64,000 nt of DNA from Hydrangea macrophylla (GCA_033977485.1 CM066997.1:77470634-77534633), one strand, 5' to 3'. Numbered from the stretch's first letter, positions 8,221 to 20,236 are shown. Numbers and translations: made by a program. The notes: generated by a model from the letters alone, not told the origin.

Positions 8221-11200
8221 TCAAGCAAAGTATTTCTTGAGGCGATTGAGGTTAATCGGCTGTTTAAATTCAACCCCGTCCAGGTCCATGAGATAGGCCG
8301 CCCCTCCGGAAAGGAGGGTCTTAATGATGTACGGCCCGACCCCAGTTGGGTTTGAACTTTCCTCTGGGGTCATAAACAGGCACCTTCAGTTCTTTGAGGA
8401 CCAGGTCACCCTCAGTAAGCTTCCTTGGGCAGACCTTTTTGTTGAAAGCGCGAGCTATTCTCTTCTGGTACCCCCGAGTATGGTTTGTTGCGGCCAACCT
8501 CTTTTCATCGAGTAACATCAACTCCTCATATCTTCCCTGTATCCATTCTGATTCTGTCACTTCACATTCTGTTTAGACTCTGAGAGAGGGTATTTCCACC
8601 TCGACTGGAAGGACTGCCTCCATTCCGTAGACCAGCGAGTATGGCGTAGCACCCGTTGAAGTCCTTACTGATGTCCGATACCCCCATAAAGCGAATGGCA
8701 GCTTCTCATGCCAATCCTTATATGTATCTGTCATCTTCCCTAAGATTGCTTTAACATTCTTATTCGCTGTCTCTACTGCTCCATTCGTCTGGGGCCTATA
8801 CGGGGATGACTGATGGCGAGTGATCTTATACTTTTCTAAGAGCGGGATAACTTCCCCCTGGAAATGACTGCCATGATCGGAGATAAACTCGTTCGGGACT
8901 CCGTATCTGCAGATTATGTTCTTCTCAATGAAACTCACCACATCTTTGGCTTTCAAAGTCGCATATGAGGCCGCTTCTACCCATTTTGTAAAATAATCGA
9001 TCGCCACGATTATATACCGGTGCCCATTGGAAGCCTTTGGAATTATCTCACCGATGATATAAATCCCCCATACGGAAAATGGCCAAGGGGTGGTCATGCT
9101 ATAGAGCTGCGACGGTGGGGTGTGCATCAGATTTGCATGAATCTGACACTTGTGACACCTTCTAACATATTCACAACAGTCTTTGTCCAAGGTCGTCCAA
9201 TAGTACCCTTGTCGAATGATCTTCTTTGCCAGCATGTGCCCGTTCATGTGGGGGCCCGCATACTCCCTCATGTATTTCCTCCATCATTCTCTTAGCTTCT
9301 CTTCCATATAAACACTCCAAATTATACCCGGTGTAGGACTTCTTCCACAATTTATCCGCGTAGATCATAAATTGAGCAGCAAATCGTCGTATCGCCTTCT
9401 TGTCCTTTTCTGAGGCTCCTTTCGGGGTATTCTCCTTCTTTAATGAACTTCCACACGTCCACATACCAAGGTACTTCATCTTCTCTCTCTATGGCTGCGA
9501 TCATTTCGAATGACGGTTGATTCCTTACTTCTATGGACAGCGGGATCATGGCAATTTTGGAAGGGATTTGGATCATCGAGGCTAAGGTAGCCAAAGAGTC
9601 GGCTAGTTGGTTTTCTTCATGAGGGAGGTAGTAAAAGGAAATCTTTCGGAATTGCGCTTTCAGGCTTTCCAGATAGTCATGGTAAGGTCTCAATTTCTCA
9701 TGTTTTACCCTCCAATCTCCTCGGACCTGGGATATGATCAAGTTAGAATCTCCGAAGACATCAATCTTTCTGATCTCCAAGGCCAAGGCTGCTTCCATCC
9801 CAATTATGCATGCTTCGTACTCCGCGGTATTGTTGGTTGAATCATACTTGAGTTTGACGGCTAATGGGGTGGGGACCCCGTCTGGTGCTACGAGAATGAT
9901 TCCAACTCCGTAACCCATTTGGTTGGCTGCTCCATCGAAGTACATCTTCCACAAATCCTCCTTAACCTCCATTATTCCTTCATCTGGGAACTTGAAGTCT
10001 CCCTTGTCCTCAGATTCTACAGCGAGGTCGGCTAAAAATTCGGCGACAGCCCTTCCTTTTACGGACTTGGCGGTGACATATCTGATGTCGAACTCAGCCA
10101 GCATCATGGTCCAACGGGAAATCCTACTGGTCAAGACGGGTTTTTCGAACAGGTATTTTAATGGGTCCATTCGGGATATCAGGATTACAGGGAAGGCTAG
10201 CATGTAGTGGCGGAGGCGACGGGTACACCAAACCAAGGCCCAACAGGCCTTCTCCAAGGGCGAATACTTTAACTCATATCCTACCATTCTCTTGCTTAAG
10301 TAGTAAATGGCCTTCTCCACGTGCCCCTCTTCTCCTTCTTGGGCCAGCATACATCCCATTGAATCTTCGGATACAGAGAGATGAAGTAACAAAGGTCTCC
10401 CAGGCGAAGGTGGCGACAAGACAGGTGGGTTCTGGAGGTAGGTTTTGATTTTGTCGAAGGCTTGTTGACACGGGGTGTCCCAATTGAATCTCTCTCCCTT
10501 TCTGAGTAGCTTGAACAGCGGGTCGCAGGTCATGGTGAGCTTTGAGATGAAACGACTTATGAATTGTATTCTACCCAGGAACCCTCTCAGTTCTTTCTCA
10601 TTTTTCGGTGGGTTCATCTCGGTTAAGGCCTTTATTTTGGTAGGGTCCACTTCTATTCCCCTTTGGGTAATGATAAATCCTAACAGCTTGCCAGTAGTGA
10701 CTCCGAACGTGCATTTCTGCGGGTTCAGCCTCATCTTGAACTCCCTCAATCTCCCAAAGAACTTTCTCAAAGCCTCTAGGTGCCCTCCCCTCTCCTTGGA
10801 TTTCACAATCATATCGTCCATATACACCTCTACCTCTTTGTGGATCATGTCGTGCAGTAAAGTGGTGGCAGCCCTTTGATAGGTTGCGCTTGCATTCTTA
10901 AGTCCGAATGGCATGACCCTATAGCAATATGTCCCCCACGGAGTGATGAACGTGGTTTTCTCTCTATCTTCGGGAGCCATGAGGATTTGATTATACCCGG
11001 AGAATCCATCCATGAAAGATAGAAGTTCATGTCCCGCAGTGTTATCAACCAACACGTCGATGTGGGGTAATGAGAAATCATCTTTAGGGCTTGCTTTGTT
11101 CAAATCCCGAAAATCCACGCAAACCCTAACACGACCATCCTTTTTTGGGACAGGTACAATGTTGGCAATCCACTCGGGATACTCGGTGACCATCAAGAAT

Positions 11201-11450
11201 CCAGCTCTTAATTGCTTTTCAACCTCCTCTTTTACTTTAAGTTCCCATTCTGGCCTCATTCGCCTCAATTTTTGTTTTATGGGCTTTGAATTGGGAAAGA
11301 GGGGGATGTGGTGTTGGACTATTTTTGGATCGATACCTGGCATATCATTGTAAGACCATGCAAAAACGTCTTTGAATTCATTTAATAGACTGATTAGTTC
11401 TTTACTTTCTTTATTGCTAAGTGTAGAGCCGATGAAGACATTTTGAGGAT
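8221..11450 (-). pseudogene. pol: T1 pol: reverse transcriptase, RNase H, archaeal-type RNase H, integrase
   Basis: Order in element sense: RT (from about 11343; catalytic VYMDDM), Ty3-type RNase H, then an archaeal-type RNase H with the D-E-D-D set in YFDGAA, AEYEA, FGDSNLI and QLADSLAT. Integrase follows: zinc finger HMNGH..CHKC, core residues in AIDYFTKW, SDHGSHF (usually SDNGSHF) and AVETANKN, then a C-terminal region ending NRLKKYFA at 8221. The dual RNase H is diagnostic of Tat. The frame is broken by apparent single-base gains in GC homopolymers near 9430, 9255 and 8335, a shift in an A-run near 11473, and one in-frame TAA near 8574. Domains are otherwise nearly complete. Confidence 0.92.
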
Positions 11451-12555
11451 TATTCTCATTTCCAAGATTAATTTTTGCAGTTCAATAGGTATTTTATGGT
11501 CATCACATTCATTAAGCGCGTTCGAGTAGGCAGAATCAGTCATACTTTCATTGATTTTCTTTGGAGTGATTACAACAGACATAGAAATTGAAAGACGCCT
11601 CATTTGGGCCATTACAGACTCTGGGTGTGGGGGGAACCTATCACTAGACTCAAAAACCCACTCCTTCTTGTGCTCTCCTCCCAGGCTAGTAATAAAGCAT
11701 TCTTCCGGACCTCCTGTCTTGGTGATTTTCTCCATCTCTTCTTCTTCAGCCTTCCCTTCCTCACCTTCTTCACTCTCGGCAGCTTCCTCCACTATGCCCT
11801 CGACGTATTCACCTTTGGTCTTTCCGGGATCCTCCTTCATGACCTCTGCGTTCCCTTCGCCTAACAGATCTTTCATAGCAGAACCGTCTAGCGTACCAAT
11901 CCAGTCCTTGGCAGCAACAGACTTTTTAAGCATTTGCAAAAATGGGTCTTTGTACCCAGAAAATTCATGGGAGAAGAAGATCTCGAACCCCGGCTTCATG
12001 CATTTGTCCTTTTGGTCCATCCATGGTTCCGGGAAACCACAGAAGGGGAAATCTTCTCCTTCCTTCACAAAGTACCCGTTGAGAGTCTTCAAGTAAGGGT
12101 CTAGTGGCGCATTGACAGCCTTTTTCTTTGCTCTTAATTCCTTCTTCGTTGGCTGGTACCCTAGACCGTGAGTGTGGGTCTGAGTAGGGATTCTTGGAGC
12201 CTCTGGTAGGCCCTGAAGATTCTTCCCCAGTCCCAACCCTGGAAAGAAACCCATTTTCTTCATGATTCCCGCGACCACTGGACTAGCATACTGATCGAAT
12301 TGGGGCGGTGGAAACTCTTTCGGCTTTCCCTCTTCTATCATGCTGATGAACTCGAATCCTCCCATCTTCGCTTCTTCTTCTTGAAGCTGTAATTCTAGGA
12401 CCGGTGCACTTGACGACGCTTCAGATGAACGAACCCAACTGTCTCCGAGGATATCACAGACTTTGTTTTCCCAGACATACTTAACCTTTTGATGGATCGT
12501 CGATGGTATAGCGCCCAAACTGTCCAACCAAGGCCTTCCCAGCAGCAGATTGAAA
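11394..12555 (-). pseudogene. T1 protease C-terminus plus G-patch region of the polyprotein
   Basis: Continues the protease after a one-base loss near 12555 (LLLGRPWLDSLGAIPSTIHQ). The frame then holds a G-patch-like segment (IMKKMGFFPGLGLGKNLQG..GLGYQPT) and a Glu-rich linker (GIVEEAAESEEGEEGKAEEE), and ends shortly before RT. G-patches after the protease are usual in Tat-type elements and may bind RNA or nucleic acid. A shift in an A-run near 11473 separates it from pol. Confidence 0.8.
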
Positions 12556-14818
12556 GAAGAGGGATATCGATGATTTGGAACTTAGCTTCTTTGTCCATCG
12601 GCCCGATAGCGAGATTAAGAAAGATAATGCCCATGACTGCCCTTTGGGTGTTGTCATATGCCCGGACCTTTTGTTGAGACGGCACAAAAGAAGACTCATC
12701 TAAACCCATTCGCTTGGCTGTACGGAAGGGACATACATTAAGAGCAGACCCGTTGTCAACGAGACAAGCGGGCACGGTGTTCCCCAAACATTCAACGGTG
12801 ATGTACAGTGGCTTGTTGAGCGTGGGTCCTCCCGGAGGTAAGTCATTCGATGAAAAGGTGATAGCCGAAGTCGGAATCTTGCCGATCAATCCTATGAGGT
12901 CTTCCGGGGTGGTGTCGATAGACACGTCAGCTTGATTCAGAGCGTCTAGGACCGCCTGCCTATGGCGTTTGGAGGCAATCAGCAACCCCCAGACAGTAAT
13001 GTTAGCCAGAGTCTTCTTCATTTGCTTTAGGACCCGATCCTCTTCTTCTTCCTTGTTCATTTTTCCTTTCCCTTTCTCCAACGCTCTCCCCGGGTGATCT
13101 TCCTCTAGCTCATGCGGCTTGAAGTGTCTACCAGACCGAGTCAAATGGTCGATTTCCTCTTTTTCCCAAATGTTATCGGTTTCTGAGACGGTCTTTGAGC
13201 CCTCTTTTGTCTCTTCGTCGCTTTGATACCATAGATCATCCTCTCCTACCCGGTCTATGTTCCGATCATTGCTTTCTTGCACCCACCAATCTGACTGCCT
13301 CGTCACTTCGTTTTCCCATATCCCTGGCTGGCTTCCAAGCATGCAGATCCCCGAATTTTCTGGCAACTGATAGAACTTCTTTGGCTCTCCGACCTTTGTG
13401 ATTAGCTTGGACGGATCGAATGCCGCTTCTTCTACCCCTAAGAAATAAAGACCCCGCGGCAGTGGCACAGCACGATGGTTCGGCAGAGGATTCTTGGTGA
13501 CATTGGGGGCTTTGACAGGTGGCTCGGATATCACTTTGTTGTCAATGAGGTTCTGGATTTCGTGCCTTAATCTCATGCACCGATCCGTCGAGTGGCCCTT
13601 TTGTTGATGATACTTGCAGTAGAGATCTCCCTTGAAGTGTGGTGGGAGTGGACTCGGCGGGGGTCGAGGTTCTAGCTGACGGAGATGCCCTTTCACTAAC
13701 AGCCTATCGAGGGCGGTTGATAGTGACACTCCCAAATTCGAAAACTTCCTCAGTGGCTTATCCTCTCCTCCTCTTGGATGGTTTCTGGTGATATCGAAAC
13801 TTTTCTCCGGCTCGCTAAGCGCATTGACATCGGTGGGGCCAGAGTGACCCCCCGAGTGCCCTCCATTTGATCCATAACTGGGCCTTCTATATCGGTTCTG
13901 TGGCTCCTCCTTCTTGATTGTTCCTTCTTGAATTGCATCTTCGATTCTCGTCCCCACATCGAATACCTCAGCAAAGGTGTTGATTGACTGAAATCTCATC
14001 TTCTCCTGATAAACTGGCTGCAGATTTTTCATCAGCATTCGGATCTGGTCTTTCTCAGGCGGCCTTTGTACCATTTTAGCTGCCTTTCCTCTCCATCGAC
14101 TCAAATACTCGGCAAATGATTCTTTGTTCCCCTGCCTGGTCGTTTCCAAATCTCGGACGGTAACATCCAAATCCCGGACGGTAACATCCAAATCCTGATT
14201 GTACTCGTATTGTGCCACAAATGCCTTAATCACTTCTTCCCATACTCTGGTTTTGCTTGGCTCAAGTGTAAGATACCATGACAGAGCAGCTCCTGTTAAG
14301 GTTTGTTGAAATAGGACAGCCATCATGGTAGTGCTCAGTCCACTAGGCTGAAAAGCTCCTATGCACATTCGGACATGACTGCGGGGATTGCCTGTGCCAT
14401 CAAACTTATCGAAAACTGGCATTTTAAAACCGGCCGGCAGCGTCTCGTGGACTCCGTCATACAATCCTTCCAGTTCCATTAGATAGGTATCCACTCCCTG
14501 AGCCTTGCGCATTACCCTTTCCAACTTTTCTATCTTCTCGGTCAGCAGCTTCTCCTTCTCATCTTTCTCTCTGTCCCTGTTGGCTCTTAGTGCATCATTC
14601 CAATGTGCCTCTTGATCGTCGAACCAATCTCCGTCTCCTCCTCCCAAAGGCGGGTCTATAATAGGTGGAATTACATGCGGCGGCGGTCGGCGATTCAGCT
14701 CCTCTATCATTCCCATCATGCGGTTCATGTTCTCGGCCTGTCTCCTCATTTGTTCCGCTTGCTGTTCGACTAGTACCCTTAATCCGGTCATCTCTTCGTT
14801 GTTTCTTTCTTCGGCCAT
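12395..14818 (-). CDS. gag: T1 gag-protease
   Basis: An 807-codon frame, of which about 750 codons are genuine before the frameshift near 12555. The N-terminal coiled coil (QQAEQMRRQAENMNRMMGM) precedes a retrotransposon gag capsid (FDKFDGTGNPRSHVR, LSWYLTLEPSKTRVWEE), then a CHHC-type knuckle, CKYHQQKGHSTDRC. This variant is common in Tat gag. The aspartic protease active site is CLVDNGSALNV, with N where retroviruses have S/T, again usual for Tat. Codons near 14155-14200 carry a direct 21-bp duplication (DVTVRDL twice). The start at 14818 is the first Met after stops and leaves a 1.1 kb leader to the PBS. Confidence 0.9.
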   Translation of the reverse strand: MAEERNNEEMTGLRVLVEQQAEQMRRQAENMNRMMGMIEELNRRPPPHVIPPIIDPPLGGGDGDWFDDQEAHWNDALRANRDREKDEKEKLLTEKIEKLERVMRKAQGVDTYLMELEGLYDGVHETLPAGFKMPVFDKFDGTGNPRSHVRMCIGAFQPSGLSTTMMAVLFQQTLTGAALSWYLTLEPSKTRVWEEVIKAFVAQYEYNQDLDVTVRDLDVTVRDLETTRQGNKESFAEYLSRWRGKAAKMVQRPPEKDQIRMLMKNLQPVYQEKMRFQSINTFAEVFDVGTRIEDAIQEGTIKKEEPQNRYRRPSYGSNGGHSGGHSGPTDVNALSEPEKSFDITRNHPRGGEDKPLRKFSNLGVSLSTALDRLLVKGHLRQLEPRPPPSPLPPHFKGDLYCKYHQQKGHSTDRCMRLRHEIQNLIDNKVISEPPVKAPNVTKNPLPNHRAVPLPRGLYFLGVEEAAFDPSKLITKVGEPKKFYQLPENSGICMLGSQPGIWENEVTRQSDWWVQESNDRNIDRVGEDDLWYQSDEETKEGSKTVSETDNIWEKEEIDHLTRSGRHFKPHELEEDHPGRALEKGKGKMNKEEEEDRVLKQMKKTLANITVWGLLIASKRHRQAVLDALNQADVSIDTTPEDLIGLIGKIPTSAITFSSNDLPPGGPTLNKPLYITVECLGNTVPACLVDNGSALNVCPFRTAKRMGLDESSFVPSQQKVRAYDNTQRAVMGIIFLNLAIGPMDKEAKFQIIDIPLLSICCWEGLGWTVWALYHRRSIKRLSMSGKTKSVISSETVGFVHLKRRQVHRS

Positions 14819-15950
14819 GTTAGCGTATCCTCTCCTTACAAGTCTTGCCGTAGGATCCCTGAACCACGCTTGATTGGCTATCTTTGCTCCTATAGCAGAT
14901 TTTAAGTTTTATTATTTTTTAGAATACCTTTTTACCTTTAAAAAACTTTTATTTTATATGTTATGCGGATGCAATGCATGTGTGCGTGTGTGCCTACTCT
15001 ATATGCCAAAGAAAAAAAAAATCTAACCCTAACACATAAACACATAAGCACATAAAACCTTCACCCATGTCAAGTGCAACAATTTCTCTTTTCATTGTGA
15101 CCCTTTCTACCCTCCCAGGTTTGAAAATTTAGGGTTTTTGAAATTTATTTGGGAGGCATTTCTGATGAAATCTTTTTAGAACTTTGGATTATTAAGGTGA
15201 ACGGGTCGAAAAAGTATGAATTTTTTGAAATCTTGGTCTTGAATTTTTAATAGTGACCTCCCATGTTTTGAAAGAGCGTTTTTGAACAAAGGTCGCAGAA
15301 ATCTTTATTTATTTATTTATTTATTTATATATTTTTTTTAAGGACTGATTTTTTTGTTTTTGTTTTTCTCAAGGTAGAAGGGTCACATGATCAGATTATC
15401 ACCGTACTTTTCATGGGCTTGGATACATACAAGGTCAATGATGCTTAGCTAAACATGATACAAGGGGTGTAATCTTATAATCAAGACTCGGCTTATTCTC
15501 AAATGTCATAGGACATGAAAAGGAATTGCCCAAAAGTGATTAAGAGGTTACACATCTTTTATCAAGTAAGCATCGTCATCATCTCAAGTAATCCCTTTCG
15601 GGCATACAAAACTCCCTAGCACATAAATCCTAATCAAGAATTGAATTCCTAATTTTGAAAGGTTCTATGGAAACTACTATGCAAGGGCCGGGTTTTGGTC
15701 AAATAAGGGACCCTTGACACACACCCGATAGGATGCTTCATATACCAGATCATGGTTCGAGATCAAGGGTGATCACACAATCCCATGATGACTTGACCGA
15801 CCGGGTTGCCCCGAGCCTTCAAGGTCATAGTTCCGTGCAATCGACTGGCTGGACATGCAAGTGAAATGCAATAGGCACACAAAGATTAATTAATTTGATT
15901 AACAGGACATTTTTCAAGTCTAATCCTCAAGTGAACCCAAAATCAGAATT
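14819..15950 (-). other. T1 5' untranslated leader between PBS and gag
   Basis: About 1.1 kb without a credible frame, so T1 lacks the extra upstream ORF1 of pea-type Ogre. Contains an ATTT microsatellite near 15306-15330. A splice donor or packaging signal is likely here but not identifiable by eye. Confidence 0.6.
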
Positions 15951-16000
15951 CTGGTCTGCGAAACCAGAGATTCTGGGTTCGATCCCCAGCAGAGTCGCCA
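15951..16000 (-). other. Extended primer-binding site: image of tRNA-Arg positions 27-76
   Basis: On the plus strand the 50 bp read as the 3' part of a tRNA: anticodon arm CTGGT-CTGCGAA-ACCAG, variable AGATT, T arm CTGGG-TTCGATC-CCCAG, acceptor CAGAGTC, discriminator G, then CCA. In element sense it starts TGGCGACTCTGCTGGGGA three bases after the LTR end. It fits plant tRNA-Arg(ACG), except that position 34 is G. Upstream of position 27 I see no resemblance to a tRNA D arm. Normal PBS use needs only about the first 18 nt. Confidence 0.85.
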
Positions 16001-16003
16001 AAT

Positions 16004-18976
16004 TGTGGATATCGCAGGTTGACTTACCCACAGCTTTTCAAAATCAAATTCAAAAACAAAATGAGTCGCCACTTAATTTTTAAAAGGAAAATTAAGAAAC
16101 CATTTTAAAAGCAAACTGATCTTTTAGAAACCAGAGGTTAACTAGGTCCGGGGATTATGGAATGAGAGAGGAAGGAGCCCATCGGACTAAAACACCCTCT
16201 CTCATCCTATCTTGCGATAGGCCTTTACTCAACATCCTTTTAATCAAATTTATTAATCTAAGCATGCCCATATACATATACATCATAAAAGCATGTCCAA
16301 AGGGTGTAAAATTGCAATTGACAAAATATCATTCAAAAGCCACATAATTCAGGTAACAAGCGATATGATATGCAATAGAGAACAAGTGAACTTACCCGGG
16401 ATCCAGCAGCGATAATAAACGTGCAATGCATGCGAACAAAAGAAAATCCTAAAAAGAGGTCTCTAATCACATATACACATAAGGCAAGCTCCTAATTCTA
16501 AGGTATTGCGCATGAGGTCGAAAGATCAATAAAATCAAGAAATTAGGATAAACTAGAGAGGAGTCCTAGAAATCATACCTTGATAGCGCTACAAAACAAA
16601 GGGTTAGTCCACATGCTTCACATAATAATAACATGATATCAAGCAATCAATCCTAATTCTCTAGCTTATACCTAGCAAGCAATGAAATCCAATTTTATCC
16701 AATTACTAATTCGAATTGTAAGCATTAATGTACATAAATGAATGGATGTGAACAAGAATAGGCTATTAACTATGAATTCATTCATTGATTTGAATCATTT
16801 AGCTTTAAGATTTAAGTCTAATTAATCATTATTGAGATATGGTATGAACCCTTGGTCAAGAAAGGGTCATTTGGACCTTTGTTTGCTAAGTAAGTATAAA
16901 TTGTAACAAAACTCTGAAAATTCCAGAGAGCAGACCCGAACTTCAAAGAAATAAAAGGCATGGCTCCCGTGGTTTGATCTTGATGATTTTTAGACTCGAT
17001 ATGTCTCTGTGAGTCTAGTTTTCAAATCAAAAAGAAAATCAAAGTTTCAACGGTTGGATCTCCGGGAATATGAAAAATACTAGACATCACTCAGCACTTT
17101 ACAACCTTCTGTCCAGAATTCTTGCACGATTTATTAAAAATAGTAAAAAAATCCGAATTGCTTTGTTCTTTAGGGTGACTTCCTAACACATTAAACTTCA
17201 TAGAAAAAATTATTTGGAGTCACAAACACTTTATTAGAACTATGATTTAATTGTTTCAAAAGAGTGTCACTGTTCTGAAACTATTCTGAAATTCTGGGCA
17301 GATTGTATTTGTGTCACAAAACTCATGATCAAACCATCCTAAACATGAAACCACCTTAAAACAAAAATTACAGTGGTAGAATATTGTGTTATTGACACTT
17401 TCCCGTTGGTTTCACTTGATTTCAACGGTTAGATTTCGAACTAAAAATCTTTGATCAAAAACAGTTTGTGGATTCACTGTTTTTATTTTGCTAGTTCAAC
17501 TTTTATTTGGTAACTCCAACTATTAAACCATGAAGTTGAGTTGAACCAAACCACTTCTCCTACCATTTGATGGCCATTAGAGACTACAAACCTTTATTCT
17601 TCATAGATTTCAAATGAAATATGGATAGACTTCATGAAATCTATAAGATAAGGAATCTAAACCATGGAGATGGGTTTAAACTCAAAACTACATTCTCCTA
17701 CCATTTGATGGTCATTGGAGAGGGAGACATGACTATGACTCATGAGTCCTAAAGGAATATAGAAGGGATTCCTCAAGACATCAAGTTTAGAAGATCCAAA
17801 TCATGAGTATGGACTTGGATCCTCTTATGAAGTGGTGATCAAACTTTGACTCCTATGTGAAGCACAAGCCTACATGGGATTCAAAAGATCATGCTCAAGA
17901 GATCAAAAGAGATATTGAAGATCTCCAAGACCTTCAAGAGAAGAATATAAACAAGAAAATGGAAGAAAGTAATATGGAAACAAAAGAAACTCCTAAGTTT
18001 ACTTGATAAACAAAGAAAATAGTGCAAGATTTTAGGATTAGAGATTTTAAGAGAAGAAAGAATAAGCCAATAATCTATGGTTAGAGGATCACCTCCAAAT
18101 TATCCTCAAAGTTTTCTTTTCTTTGAAGATCTTCCAAGCTCTTCTCTCTAATTCTCTAAAAAAAACTCTCTTTTCTCTCTAAAGAATGTTGGTGTAATGG
18201 AAGTATTTTTGCATGTGCTCTCTCTCCCAATATGTTTCTCTTGGTGTTCTTCTTGGTCTCCCTTCTTTTAGGAAGATCCCTTCTCTTTTATAAGCAAAAT
18301 TACCAAGTATTTTTGGTGAATTTCGGAGCAAAAAACAGGTGTAATTCTCTCATTTGGTGGTACAATGTGTACTTTCTGAATTTAGACAGACTGCTGTCCA
18401 GCGCGGCAGTCCAGATACTGCCGCGGCAGTCCGTGACTGCTGCTGCGGCATTTCATGACTGCCGTTGCGGCACTCTATGACTGCCGCGCGGCATTCATCA
18501 AATGCCGCGGCCATTAATGGATTGTCGCATTTTTGTCAGTCTTACTTTATCAGTTTTTTGTTCTTATTCGCATACGCATACGTATTGCTCTGCAAAATAC
18601 AGACTTTAAAAGCGAACGGCAGTCCAAAATCTGTGGTGGCACTCGGTGAACGCCGGAACGGCACTCTCTGACTGCCGCGCGGCACTCAGGGAGTGCCGCG
18701 GCAGTCTGCCGTGTGCCGTTTTTGGCTAAGGTTCCCCTTTTAGGTCTTTTCTCTTTTTGAAACAAATTATTTTTGAATATCTTTTCCAAAAGTTGTGTTT
18801 TATATCTGAATTCTCCTAAATACCTGGTATTTCCCTCTTTCTGTGAAATTTTATCGCGTTTTGGAGAACTTTCTGAAGAGCTTGGAATACTTCGAATTTT
18901 TCGGTCATTGTCATCATTGGACGTGGAGGTGACGCTCTCCTAAATTCGACGGCCGGTCAAAATTGGGGTGTCTACA
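16004..18976 (-). repeat. T1 5' LTR, complete (2973 bp)
   Basis: In element sense it runs from TGTAGACACC (18976) to CCACA (16004). The last 1073 bp on the plus strand match the left LTR. It contains the promoter block (TATA 18286, GC-rich cluster 18400-18709), and in the R/U5 side two copies of CTACCATTTGATGG about 140 bp apart (17557 and 17695). Confidence 0.95.
18400..18709 (-). promoter_or_regulatory. GC-rich inverted-repeat cluster upstream of LTR TATA (right LTR)
   Basis: Second LTR copy of the block at 497-806, differing at about 9 positions. This is the copy that would drive T1 transcription. Confidence 0.75.
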
Positions 18977-19764
18977 CATATAACAATGTTACTAAATAAT
19001 ATATCTGCTTCTTTTATCAAGATATATCGTTAACCGATTCTCATCATTAATCACTTCTTATCATCTCCCAATCTAAAACCAGCTATACCAATCTTGCCTG
19101 CTCATCTCGAACTGATTATATCATCACAACATACCAGTGCTCTTGTTCACCGCTATACCGCTTTTAAGAACTCTTGCGAACACTCATACATCGTTCTCAT
19201 ATAACGACTGGTCTATGGATGTACCCATACTCTTGTTCACCACTTTTAAGAACTCTTACTGTTCACCGCTTTTAAGAACGCTTGCGAGTACTGTACATAC
19301 ATAGCTCTGGTAAATATAACCATGGGCGTGCCACAACTACTCTTGTTCACCTCTTTTAAGAACTCTTACTGTTCACCGCTTTTAAGAATTCTTGCGAGTA
19401 CTGTGCACCCATAGCTCTCACGATCTTGGTCAAATCCTTCTGACTCACTTATCATATTTAACCTGAGCGAATCATCAGCTCGACTCACATCCCATCAACA
19501 CATACTAATACTGCACTGACTCAATCACTAGCTACTCGAAGCTACTAAATGTTATTATCATCGCCTCCATCTCCTTATCGCGTTTTATTATTACTAACGT
19601 TCCGAGCCCGACTATGTTACTCACCTTGTTATCTCAATCTCATTATCGTATCCCAATACCTTTGTAATCCATAATATCACATAGTAGGAACACAAGATAA
19701 CAATTAAACTGTTACGCATTATGAATTATAAACTTAAGGAATACATCCATGTTCTGATAGGGTC

Positions 19765-19925
19765 GATCGATTGAAGTCCTTTCGATCGATTGAGGAAAGG
19801 TGAGGTTCAACCGATCTAAGTTTTCTCGATCGATCGAAGTCAAGGCTATCTCGATCTATTGAAGTCATTTCGATCGATTGAGACTCAGGGTGGTTCGATC
19901 GATTGAACTCAGTTCGATCGCTCAA
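19765..19925. promoter_or_regulatory. TCGATCGATTGA palindrome cluster, R/U5 side of the 3' LTR
   Basis: About eight copies of TCGATCGATTGA or close variants spaced 15-30 bp apart. The matching cluster in the other LTR is at 28406-28567. Confidence 0.7.
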
Positions 19926-20202
19926 ACTTCGTCTTCTCTAGATTCTGCAGTGAACCTCCAGAATACAATAGGGGGGTGTTTGGATTGTATTTAATACGTC
20001 CAGAATACGTAAAACATTAATACTAAGCTACCGAGTGAGTTTGGAACTCACCTAACATTGATAAGGGCATGTTTGGCAAGCTTTAAGCTTTGAGTTTTCC
20101 TTCTCCAATAGCCTCCTCTTTCTATCTCAGTCTCTTCCGTCTCTCTCGGTCTCCTCTTCTTTCTCTTATTTTCTTCTTCTGCTTCTCTCTCTCACTTACA
20201 GA

Positions 20203-20236
<34 letters not shown>

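Larger units (their letters stand above)
1..18976 (-). mobile_element. Tat-lineage Ty3/Gypsy LTR retrotransposon T1, nearly complete
   Basis: Two LTR copies flank gag-pro-RT-RNaseH-aRNaseH-INT on the minus strand. The LTR starts (element sense) TGTAGACACCCC, which is typical of plant Tat/Ogre-like elements. PBS (15951-16000) and PPT (1074-1088) are in the expected places. Placement in Tat rests on the second, archaeal-type RNase H after the Ty3-type one, the G-patch after the protease, and the antisense extra genes between pol and the 3' LTR. The left end is outside the window. The right flank (18977 on) is a Tekay LTR, so T1 is nested in it. Comparing 1-1073 with 17904-18976 by eye gives about 12 substitutions and no length difference, so the insertion is recent. 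Confidence 0.93.

Noticed and set aside
15951..16000. A tRNA gene
   Set aside because: Only positions 27-76 with an encoded CCA are present, directly beside an LTR end. It is a primer-binding site.
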